Part shown: in pieces, positions 1 through 6,374 of the stretch | Layout: each line of letters opens with the position of its first letter | Position numbering within the stretch: position 1 is the stretch's first letter | DNA from: Dysgonamonadaceae bacterium | Lineage (GTDB): Bacteria; Bacteroidota; Bacteroidia; Bacteroidales; Azobacteroidaceae | Direction of reading: 5' to 3' | Length of the DNA: 7,880 nt | NCBI GenBank assembly: GCA_031287395.1 | Contig: JAITTA010000248.1 | Coordinates: 1 to 7,880 of the forward strand | Position numbers and translations under genes: made by a program | Notes under the pieces: generated by a model | The model's database searches: none | Told to the model about the DNA's origin: nothing | Seen by the model: only the letters and a program-made list of their open reading frames with translations

Positions 1-793
1 CAGCGACGATTTATACCGCACCGGAACCGGGAATCTACAATTATTGGCCGATGCATCCGATCCCAACGAAGCGTCTACAATCGTTTCGTATGCACAGCAA
101 ATACTGATGCAACATCAACAGAGCCTGATGGAAACAAACAAAATTCCGTATGTCATCCGTCCGGAAGTAAAGATGCTCTACAATCCTCAATTACAGAGTG
201 CTTACAACTTTGTGCCGGGTATCATGGGATTAATACTGATGCTGATTTGCGCGATGGTTACCTCCATTTCGATTGTCCGGGAAAAAGAACAGGGCACCAT
301 GGAAATACTGCTCGTATCTCCCATCAAACCTGTATTTATCGTTCTTTCCAAGGCTGTGCCCTACCTGCTGATCGCATTCCTGGATGTCATCCTGATTTTA
401 CTGATATCCAACAATATCCTCCAGGTGCCGATTGCAGGAAATATATTTCTGATACTGTTTCTGAGTATATTGTTCATACTGGCCTCCCTGTCGCTGGGAA
501 TGTTGATTTCTTCGGTTACAAAGACACAACAGGCAGCCATGATGATGTCCGGAGCAGGATTGATGCTTCCTACCATGTTGCTCTCCGGCCTGATTTTTCC
601 GGTAGAAAACATGCCGGTCTTGTTGCAGGTCATTTCCAATCTGATCCCGGCCAAATGGTTTATTATTGCAATCAAGGATGTGATGATCAAAGGACTGGGA
701 TTTACAGCTATCTGGAGAGAGCTTTCAATCCTGCTCGGAATGACTGCCTTTTTACTGATTGTAAGTATCAAACGATTTAAGAACAGGTTATGA
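1..793 (+). CDS. ABC-2 type transporter permease (YbhS/YhhJ-like), 5'-truncated
   Basis: Inner-membrane permease subunit of an ABC exporter. The reading frame is open to the window edge (first full codon at base 2), so 263 residues are visible; relatives are about 370 long, so roughly the first 105, including TM1 and part of the periplasmic domain, are missing. Visible residues 1-70 are the end of the extracytoplasmic domain. Hydrophobic segments follow at about 72-93, 119-136, 147-169, 177-200 and 239-256. The segment VREKEQGTMEILLVSP (92-107), just after the first visible TM, is the typical ABC-2 permease coupling region. The conserved SGLIFPVENMP turn follows around 195. The TTG at 44 is internal, not a start. 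The TGA stop overlaps the next gene's ATG by 4 bases, suggesting translational coupling and a heterodimeric permease. Family knowledge suggests a partner ATPase and HlyD-like subunit upstream; neither is in view. Cargo (drug, lipid or other) is unknown. Confidence 0.9.
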   Translation, partial: SDDLYRTGTGNLQLLADASDPNEASTIVSYAQQILMQHQQSLMETNKIPYVIRPEVKMLYNPQLQSAYNFVPGIMGLILMLICAMVTSISIVREKEQGTMEILLVSPIKPVFIVLSKAVPYLLIAFLDVILILLISNNILQVPIAGNIFLILFLSILFILASLSLGMLISSVTKTQQAAMMMSGAGLMLPTMLLSGLIFPVENMPVLLQVISNLIPAKWFIIAIKDVMIKGLGFTAIWRELSILLGMTAFLLIVSIKRFKNRL

Positions 794-1902
794 GACAACT
801 AAAATACCTCCTTCAAAAAGAATTTTTACAAATCAGAAGGGATAAAATCATTTTGAAAATGATTCTAGGCTTACCGGTCATTCAATTACTGATTTTACCG
901 TGGGCGGCCACATTCGAACAACGAAACATCTCGCTCGGAGTAATCGACAACGACCGGGGAAGTTACTCCCGGCAATTGATTGACAAAGTAATTTCTTCCG
1001 GTTTTTTCCGGTTGACGGATTATTCCGATTCATACGATCAGGCCCTTAAAGCTATTGAAAGCGACAAAGCCGATTTAATCCTGGAAATCCCCGCTCACTT
1101 TGAAGACCATTTCGTCCGTCACCAACAAACAGACGTGATGCTTTCCGTCAATGCCGTCAACGGTCAAAAAGCCGGGCTCGGAGCCGCTTATATAGGACAA
1201 ATCATTGCAGAATTCAACCAAAATATTATTCTGGAACAGGGAGTTCCTCTCAATCAAATAAATCTCATTCGGACGACCCCATACTTCAAATACAACAAGG
1301 AAATGAATTACCGGAATTTCATGGTGCCGGGAATCTTAGTGATGCTGCTGACACTGATCGGAGGAGTATTATCGGCCATGAATATCGTGAAAGAAAAAGA
1401 ACTCGGGACGATCGAACAAATCAATGTCACCCCGGTTCCAAAATTTATCTTTATTCTGGCTAAATTAATCCCATTCATTATCATCGGATTGGTTTTACTT
1501 ACCACCGGACTATCTATCGCCTGGCTGGTTTACGAGCTTTTCCCCGCAGGAAATGTTTTGTTGATTTACCTGTTTGCCTTTTTTTATCTGATCGCTTTCA
1601 CAGGAGCCGGCCTGGTCATATCGACCTATTCCAATACCCAGCAACAAGCGATGTTTGTAGCTATTTTCTTTATGATTATCTTTTTTTTACTCAGCGGATT
1701 ATTTACTCCTGTCAGCAGTATGCCTCAGTGGGCGCAAACAATCACTTTATTTAACCCTTTACGCTATTTCGTAGAAGTCATCCGGCTGATTTTCATGAAA
1801 GGCAGCCAATTAACGGATATTTTGCCTCAACTGGGAGCTATTATCGGATTCGGGATCTTTTTCAATACCTGGGCGATAGTGAATTACAAAAAGACCGGAT
1901 GA
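790..1902 (+). CDS. ABC-2 type transporter permease (YbhR-like), complete
   Basis: Second permease subunit of the same ABC exporter, 370 residues, the normal full length for this family. The N-terminus is cytoplasmic and basic (MRQLKYLLQKEF). TM1 spans about 22-42. A large extracytoplasmic domain covers about 43-177, and TM segments follow near 178-200, 222-247, 255-279, 285-305 and 346-365. The motif KEKELGTIEQINVTPV (201-216) corresponds to the coupling segment of the preceding permease, and LSGLFTPVSSMP (301-312) to its re-entrant/turn region, so the two are paralogues with the same layout. The ATG at 790 overlaps the previous stop (ATGA). No convincing Shine-Dalgarno precedes it, which fits coupled translation in Bacteroidota. 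It is the last gene of its operon: the final codons and stop form the left arm of a terminator hairpin. YbhFSR-type systems export drugs or other amphiphiles in some bacteria, but nothing here identifies the cargo. Confidence 0.93.
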   Translation: MRQLKYLLQKEFLQIRRDKIILKMILGLPVIQLLILPWAATFEQRNISLGVIDNDRGSYSRQLIDKVISSGFFRLTDYSDSYDQALKAIESDKADLILEIPAHFEDHFVRHQQTDVMLSVNAVNGQKAGLGAAYIGQIIAEFNQNIILEQGVPLNQINLIRTTPYFKYNKEMNYRNFMVPGILVMLLTLIGGVLSAMNIVKEKELGTIEQINVTPVPKFIFILAKLIPFIIIGLVLLTTGLSIAWLVYELFPAGNVLLIYLFAFFYLIAFTGAGLVISTYSNTQQQAMFVAIFFMIIFFLLSGLFTPVSSMPQWAQTITLFNPLRYFVEVIRLIFMKGSQLTDILPQLGAIIGFGIFFNTWAIVNYKKTG

Positions 1903-1934
1903 AAGGTGCAGCGAACCTTTCACCCGGTCGTTTT
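1888..1934. terminator. Bidirectional intrinsic terminator between convergent operons
   Basis: The left arm 1893-1907 (GACCGGATGAAAGGT) pairs with the right arm 1915-1929 (ACCTTTCACCCGGTC) around a 7-base loop (1908-1914). This gives 14 pairs with one internal A/C mismatch. On the minus strand the stem is followed directly by five T residues (complement of 1888-1892), a classical rho-independent terminator for the sus-type operon. On the plus strand it is followed by GTTTT (1930-1934), a weaker T tract for the exporter operon. The left arm contains the last codons and TGA stop of the second permease gene. The right arm ends 14 bases before the complement of the stop codon of the converging lipoprotein gene. 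Confidence 0.85.
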
Positions 1935-1945
1935 ACCGGTCGTTT
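1924..1945 (+). repeat. Short tandem direct repeat CCGGTCGTTT
   Basis: The 10-mer CCGGTCGTTT occurs at 1924-1933 and again at 1936-1945, separated by TA. The first copy supplies the base of the terminator stem and its plus-strand T tract. The second copy runs into the complement of the stop codon of the minus-strand lipoprotein gene. The second CCGGTC could pair with the left GACCGG arm in place of the first, offering an alternative or back-up stem base. It may equally be a small local duplication without function. Confidence 0.5.
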
Positions 1946-3119
1946 ATTGCTTCGACGTAAACATAATCTCGGCGATACTCGCGTTCACTCCATTATTGCT
2001 GCCTGTTACGGCGGCGCGGATATACCTGCCCTTTACGTTATCCGGCAACAATAGAATCATTGCATTGGGAGTAACGGCATTCGGAAAATCCAGAACTCCC
2101 AATTCTTTCCAGTCCACCTTATCGTTGCTTATACTAAATACCACCGTTTTGGTATCCTTGTTATTAGTCCTTCTTGCCAATTCTATAGAGATTATATCCT
2201 GCGACGCCTGCATATCTAATGTAATCAGATGAGGCAGCGGGGGGTTGATGACTCCATCAATTCCGTTTTTCCAGGCCGAATGCCAAAAAGTAGCAAGATC
2301 TCCATCAAGCAAAGCCGTGACATAGCCGTTTACAGCTCCTTCGCCTCCCCGTTCTTCGGTAGTCGCCTCCACCGTCCATCCGGTACGGGATACATCCGTA
2401 TAATTCTTATGATACGTCTGATCCCAGTCAGTCTTCGAAATGATATAATACGCAGGAAAAGCAATGGTTTTAGGAAGTGATGCGATATTGTCTATTGCAT
2501 CTTTTTCCGGCTTGAACAAGGAAGTCATCGTAAATTCCGACCCGGGAACGAAATCTTCTATCAGAGTAGAAGTCGCGTCACCTGCTACAAAAATCTCCTT
2601 CTTAGCCCCACCTTTATCGGTATAGGACAAATTGACTCCGACACAACTTTCTTCCTGTAACCAATTGATCGTAGCGCCTACCGGAGTAGCTTGGATCGAT
2701 ATAATGCCTTTCTGGGCTAAACGACCCTGATACGAAGAGCCGTAAGATTCTCCGGAAACGGTCTGAGCCAATGACTCTTTGCCCGAATCGCTTTTTACTA
2801 CGATTTTAAAAATATACTTGCCTTCCGCAATGTCTATTATCTTCGACATGACACTACCCGGACGATCTACAGCTACTTCTACGGGTTGCAGGCAACCATT
2901 CCAGGTAATCACACATTTACTGATCTTCGGATCGACATTCAGTTTCCACTTCAATTCCACACGATTAAACCCGCCGTTGGCCTGCAGGCTGTCGGCCTTG
3001 CCAACATAGGTTTCTTCCCCCATTTTGAGATACTTTTCGTGCGTTTCGTACAAGTCGCCGCAAGCAACCGTTACAAAAGCCACCATACAAAAAGTAACAT
3101 ATTTGAATATTGTTCTCAT
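1944..3119 (-). CDS. Surface lipoprotein, DUF4998 plus C-terminal F5/8 type C (discoidin/CBM32-like) domain
   Basis: Probable surface glycan-binding lipoprotein of 391 residues and the last gene of the sus-type operon. An N-terminal lipoprotein signal peptide (about 1-19) ends in the lipobox VTVAC, with Cys20 the predicted lipidated residue. The start CYSGD-like context reads CGDLYETHEKY here, and the first 200 or so residues (about 22-210) resemble DUF4998, a region of Ig/fibronectin-like beta-sandwich repeats common in these loci. The C-terminal part (about 245-388) looks like a galactose-binding-like F5/8 type C fold: LLDGDLATFWHSAW (270-283), then HLITLDMQ, a repeated beta-strand pattern, and RYIRAAVTGSNN near 365-376. 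Such domains often bind sugars, but no specific ligand residues can be assigned. The ATG at 3117-3119 follows the previous stop by 19 bases and has the shared AATAGTTTG element 4 bases ahead. No catalytic motif was seen. DUF4998 assignment is from recognition of the domain style, not a search. Confidence 0.85.
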   Translation of the reverse strand: MRTIFKYVTFCMVAFVTVACGDLYETHEKYLKMGEETYVGKADSLQANGGFNRVELKWKLNVDPKISKCVITWNGCLQPVEVAVDRPGSVMSKIIDIAEGKYIFKIVVKSDSGKESLAQTVSGESYGSSYQGRLAQKGIISIQATPVGATINWLQEESCVGVNLSYTDKGGAKKEIFVAGDATSTLIEDFVPGSEFTMTSLFKPEKDAIDNIASLPKTIAFPAYYIISKTDWDQTYHKNYTDVSRTGWTVEATTEERGGEGAVNGYVTALLDGDLATFWHSAWKNGIDGVINPPLPHLITLDMQASQDIISIELARRTNNKDTKTVVFSISNDKVDWKELGVLDFPNAVTPNAMILLLPDNVKGRYIRAAVTGSNNGVNASIAEIMFTSKQ

Positions 3120-3123
3120 AGTC

Positions 3124-3132
3124 CAAACTATT
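3124..3132 (-). promoter_or_regulatory. Conserved start-proximal element AATAGTTTG, copy 3
   Basis: On the minus strand AATAGTTTG lies 4 bases before the ATG of the DUF4998 lipoprotein gene, inside the 19-base gap after the preceding stop. The same 9-mer precedes the other two complete genes of the operon. It does not resemble a Shine-Dalgarno sequence. A role in translation initiation or post-transcriptional control is inferred only from its repeated position. Confidence 0.5.
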
Positions 3133-3138
3133 TAATTA

Positions 3139-4404
3139 TTAATTAATTATCTGTCCCCAGAAAGTCATTTCACCAATCTGGGCAATCGTTCCTCCCGACC
3201 AGTTTTCGAGAAAGAGGATGCGTACATAACGGAACGGGGGAATCTCAATCGGAACTTCATGCTCGTCGCCACCCAGGATATATTCCTTATCTTCGTTGGT
3301 AACTACTCCGCTATCGCCCGACGGCTTGCGACACCAGACATCCAGCACTTTCGTCCATCCATTGAACGTAGGATACCAGATATTCTTGTCGGGATCCAAT
3401 TTACCACTGATATTCGTATCGTACATATCCGGCGTAAGCTCATTACAACCGTAAATAACATAATGCTTCAGATTGTTATGGCTATAAATAAATGCATCGG
3501 ATTCCGTACGTTGCCACATCTTGAACCGGCTTATTCTGGCGGTTTGCCCCATGTCGAAGGTAATTGTCCGGTCCATTTCCGGAGAGGAAGCGCCTCCATT
3601 ACCGTGGTAACAACTGTTGCTGACATGGACTTTATTATCCCAGATATTACTGATTACGAGGGTACCATGCGATGGGGAATCGCCGGGCAAAGCCGTCACC
3701 ATTCTGAACCTGGATTTTTCCAATTGCGTTTCCTCCAACGGCAAGTTATTCGTTTCCAGAAAGTCCGAATAATTATCCCACCGGTCGCGAATCCGGAATC
3801 TGAATGTTACAGGTTCCGGATCATATCCACGGATTGTAGCCAGACCAACTTGGGCATTCGAGTAAAAATTTTCTACGGATACCCACTCGTCAACATCTTT
3901 CCTGAACGCTTCAACAATGATATTACTTTCCATGGTGTTCTCCCAGGATAATTTAACGCCGCCAAAACTGTCGACAACCTTCAACGATTGGAATACCAGT
4001 TTCACAGGAGGAGTTAAAGGACTAACCGTCACCGATACCGGTTCGGATTCATTCTTGCTTTTATCCACGCTTTTCAGGGCAACCTGAAATTCGCCTTCCG
4101 AACCGAAACCTTCTACCTTCAGTTTATTCACATAAGGGGAGGACTTTGTAGTACGCTCCTGCCCATTGATCATATACGAGGCCACCACGCACAGCAGATC
4201 GTCGTCTTTCGGAGCAGAAAAACTGATTATAGCTCCGCCGCCTATATTTTCGACCGAAATACCGGTCGGAGGAGCCGGAGCGGCACTGTCCGTCGGGTCG
4301 AGTCCGAGTTTTTCTTCCTGACCGCACCCCGTCAAACAAAGCATACCAAACAAAGCAAAGACCAAACTTGCTTCCACAATTGATTTATGATTTATTTTTC
4401 TCAT
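3139..4404 (-). CDS. Surface lipoprotein with DUF4959, DUF5126 and DUF5000 domains
   Basis: Probable accessory glycan-binding lipoprotein of 421 residues, directly downstream of the susD-like gene. The signal peptide (about 1-26) ends in the lipobox CLTGC with Cys27 as the lipidation site. The following GQEEK is acidic, compatible with the acidic surface-export signals reported for Bacteroidota lipoproteins. Domain order, by recognition: DUF4959 (about 44-130, a fibronectin-III-like sandwich starting APPTGISVENIGGGAIISF), DUF5126 (about 132-228, with FRFRIRDRWDNYSDF), and DUF5000 (about 245-418, a discoidin-like sandwich with TITFDMGQTARISRFKMWQR at 280-299 and the closing GEMTFWG). This three-domain order is a standard architecture in SusC/SusD loci. 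No catalytic motif was seen, so binding is the inferred role. Cysteines at 265, 320 and 358 lie within the DUF5000 region. The gap from the susD stop is 31 bases, and AATAGTTTG sits 5 bases before the ATG. Confidence 0.88.
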   Translation of the reverse strand: MRKINHKSIVEASLVFALFGMLCLTGCGQEEKLGLDPTDSAAPAPPTGISVENIGGGAIISFSAPKDDDLLCVVASYMINGQERTTKSSPYVNKLKVEGFGSEGEFQVALKSVDKSKNESEPVSVTVSPLTPPVKLVFQSLKVVDSFGGVKLSWENTMESNIIVEAFRKDVDEWVSVENFYSNAQVGLATIRGYDPEPVTFRFRIRDRWDNYSDFLETNNLPLEETQLEKSRFRMVTALPGDSPSHGTLVISNIWDNKVHVSNSCYHGNGGASSPEMDRTITFDMGQTARISRFKMWQRTESDAFIYSHNNLKHYVIYGCNELTPDMYDTNISGKLDPDKNIWYPTFNGWTKVLDVWCRKPSGDSGVVTNEDKEYILGGDEHEVPIEIPPFRYVRILFLENWSGGTIAQIGEMTFWGQIIN

Positions 4405-4409
4405 CTTTT

Positions 4410-4418
4410 CAAACTATT
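4410..4418 (-). promoter_or_regulatory. Conserved start-proximal element AATAGTTTG, copy 2
   Basis: On the minus strand AATAGTTTG lies 5 bases before the ATG of the DUF4959/DUF5126/DUF5000 gene, within the 31-base gap after the susD-like stop. The element is flanked by A/T-rich sequence (TTTTT before it, AAAAG after it). The AAAAG next to the start is the only weakly purine-rich stretch and is too close to the ATG for a normal Shine-Dalgarno site. Confidence 0.5.
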
Positions 4419-4435
4419 AAAAATATGAATATTTT

Positions 4436-6361
4436 TTACCATCCCGGATTTTGTACCAAGTTCGGGTTTTTCTGGATCGCTTCAATCTTTAAAGGCCACA
4501 AAAAGTCCTTGTATGTGAACTTAGGACGCTCAAAGACAATCGTTACCCGGTAGAATGTTACCGCATCTTCACCTCTTATATTCCAGCCTTTAATTTCACT
4601 CGGCAGTTCAATTTTCCACCGGCGCATATCCCAGAAACGTTTTCCTTCGCAAGCCAGTTCGTTCAAACGTTCCATTCGAATGATTTCACGCAAACCTTCA
4701 CGGGTAGCCGGCTTATTCGGATATTTGGAATATAAACGCCAGGCTTCCGTTACCTTCGGGATTCCGGCGCGACCGCGTACTACGTCGATAGCGTCGTATA
4801 CCCCTTGATCGGGAGAACTCAGCGTTTCGTTCAACGCTTCGGCATACATCAGGTACAAATCGGCCAGCCGGATAATCGGAAATGCATAAGCGTGAGGAAC
4901 CGTACTGCTACTTGTTATATCTGTCTTGTAACTGCAAACTTTTTTATTTGTATAGCCGGTAATCGAATAATCTTCCGAAGTGATTACACCGGAAACCTCC
5001 AACCTGCGAAAACGGTATTTTCCCAAAGTTGCCTGCGCATCGTTCGCCAGACCGGAGCGGTATCTCGTACCACGGTCAAAAGCCAGGTTTGCATAAAAAC
5101 GCGGTTCACGGTTGAGATGGAGATTTGCCGTTTGCTGTCCTACTTCCAGATAATAAGGATTATTTCCCTCATTCGGAATTGTTGTGATTTCATAACGATT
5201 GGGGTAATTTGCAGACCAAAACGCTCCGTTGTCTTCGGAGATAGGCACGCCGTTTGACGAATAAAATTGTTCGGCGACCGTTAAAGTAGGAGCCAACAAC
5301 CCACGCGCATAAATGGAAGTCGATGTGGTAGTCCGGGTCATCGCTACCTGTTGAAGAGTAGACACGCTACGGGTGCTTCCCCAAATGATTTCCTTATTCC
5401 ATCTTTCGGTAACAGCTTCGCCTATATCCAGTACTTTGCGCGTCGCATCGGAAATGATCAACGGCTCGCGGAAATAATACATCGTATGACCAGCTTCTGT
5501 TGCCGTATTTATAGCGTCTAATGCAGCATCTGCAGCCAGTTTCCATTTATTTTCATCATAATTTGCAGGGAAAAGAGCCACACCCTTGTTGTCTTTCACA
5601 TCCGAATAGTCCGAATTACCGTTGAACAACGGACTTGCAGCCAGCAGTAAAAGCTGGGCTTTCACCGCTTTGGCTATCGGTTGCGTGATTCGTCCCATTT
5701 CCTCGCTTTCATTCGCAATGTACAACGGGAGGTATTCCAGCGACTCGTCCAGCAGATTGGAAATATACGCCACCACATCGTCTACCGGATCGCGATAACG
5801 CCGGACATCTTCGGTTTCGCCGTCGACGGAAATCTCGGTATCCATAATCGGAATAGGCCCGTAAAGCTGGAACAGATAGAAATGATAATACGCTTTCAGG
5901 AATTTAACTTCGGATATCCATCTGTTGCGTTCATAATCATTTAAATCTTTAGGCTTATGAATGTTGCTTAAAAATATATTACAATCCCGAATTGCAACCC
6001 ACAAATTAACAGACGCATTCTGTCCATCCCAGAAATTCTGGTAAGGAGCGTTGCTGTTTTGGGAGCCGCGACCGATCTCCCATGAACGGAGGGTGCCTAT
6101 CCGGCTGTCGATGAAACCGGTGCCCTTGGGTATTACCCAATGTTCGTCGCCGGCCAGAAAACCTACAGCATCCCCAGGGGCGCAGAAATGCGGCAAATAA
6201 CTGTAACAGGTAGTCAGGAACCTGAAGGAATTGATCCTGTTGCTAAAAGCGTTATCGAGGGAAGGGGTCCCTTCCGGCACAATATCCAGATAATCGCTGC
6301 AGGATGTATTTGACAGTATCACAGCAATTATAAACGATATACATAAGAATATTTTTTTCAT
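4436..6361 (-). CDS. SusD/RagB family nutrient-binding outer-membrane lipoprotein
   Basis: Lid/binding subunit of a SusCD nutrient importer, anchored at the cell surface and expected to cap the adjacent SusC barrel. The chosen start is the ATG at 6359-6361, giving 641 residues. An in-frame TTG at 6367 is possible but overlaps the shared AATAGTTTG element and is unlikely. The signal peptide MKKIFLCISF... ends in the lipobox SNTSC, Cys21, followed by SDYLDIVPEG, the usual SusD mature start. Family hallmarks: WVAIRDCNIFLSNI (121-134), a TPR-like helical region with RWISEVKFLKAYYHFYLFQ (147-165) and YGPIPIMD, REPRFYANLAFD (418-429), IIRLADLYLMYAEALNE (496-512), RGRAGIP (529-535), RMERLNELACEGKRFWDMRR (562-581) and the C-terminal LWPLKIEAIQKNPNLVQNPGW pattern. 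At 641 residues it is on the long side for the family. It follows the susC stop by 13 bases. The ligand cannot be read from the sequence. Confidence 0.95.
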   Translation of the reverse strand: MKKIFLCISFIIAVILSNTSCSDYLDIVPEGTPSLDNAFSNRINSFRFLTTCYSYLPHFCAPGDAVGFLAGDEHWVIPKGTGFIDSRIGTLRSWEIGRGSQNSNAPYQNFWDGQNASVNLWVAIRDCNIFLSNIHKPKDLNDYERNRWISEVKFLKAYYHFYLFQLYGPIPIMDTEISVDGETEDVRRYRDPVDDVVAYISNLLDESLEYLPLYIANESEEMGRITQPIAKAVKAQLLLLAASPLFNGNSDYSDVKDNKGVALFPANYDENKWKLAADAALDAINTATEAGHTMYYFREPLIISDATRKVLDIGEAVTERWNKEIIWGSTRSVSTLQQVAMTRTTTSTSIYARGLLAPTLTVAEQFYSSNGVPISEDNGAFWSANYPNRYEITTIPNEGNNPYYLEVGQQTANLHLNREPRFYANLAFDRGTRYRSGLANDAQATLGKYRFRRLEVSGVITSEDYSITGYTNKKVCSYKTDITSSSTVPHAYAFPIIRLADLYLMYAEALNETLSSPDQGVYDAIDVVRGRAGIPKVTEAWRLYSKYPNKPATREGLREIIRMERLNELACEGKRFWDMRRWKIELPSEIKGWNIRGEDAVTFYRVTIVFERPKFTYKDFLWPLKIEAIQKNPNLVQNPGW

Positions 6362-6364
6362 AAT

Positions 6365-6373
6365 CAAACTATT
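6365..6373 (-). promoter_or_regulatory. Conserved start-proximal element AATAGTTTG, copy 1
   Basis: On the minus strand AATAGTTTG lies 3 bases before the ATG of the susD-like gene and begins one base after the susC stop codon. It fills most of the 13-base gap. Its presence here, matching the two downstream genes, supports the ATG at 6361 over the in-frame TTG at 6367, whose bases fall inside the element. Confidence 0.5.
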
Positions 6374-6374
6374 T

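Noticed and set aside
247..780. A 177-codon plus-strand frame and a 145-codon minus-strand frame overlapping the first permease gene
   Set aside because: Both are embedded in a clearly recognisable permease coding sequence in another frame and have non-protein-like composition.
1906..2232. A plus-strand frame of 108 codons after the second permease gene, which could look like a small membrane protein
   Set aside because: It is antisense to the C-terminal F5/8 type C domain of the DUF4998 lipoprotein and starts inside the terminator hairpin. Its apparent hydrophobic stretch comes from the complement of that gene.
3131..3150. TTAATTATTAATTAATTAT run as a palindromic regulatory site or terminator
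   Set aside because: It is pure A/T at the end of one gene and the gap to the next. Any stem would be weak and no T-tract terminator structure with GC pairs is present.
3259..3951. A 230-codon open frame on the plus strand
   Set aside because: It lies wholly antisense to the DUF4959/DUF5126/DUF5000 gene, whose protein is clearly real. The translated sequence has no recognisable domain, signal peptide or family pattern, so it is a shadow frame.
6362..6367. TTG at 6365-6367 as the susD start
   Set aside because: It would add only two residues before MKKIF, would lie within the repeated AATAGTTTG element, and a normal ATG with a standard lipoprotein signal peptide follows two codons later.
3124..6373. 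AATAGTTTG elements as Bacteroides -7 promoter boxes (consensus TAnnTTTG)
   Set aside because: The TTTG matches, but the TA is one base too close (TAGTTTG). Transcription starting from there would begin within or beyond the start codon. The tight gene spacing also argues for one operon without internal promoters.
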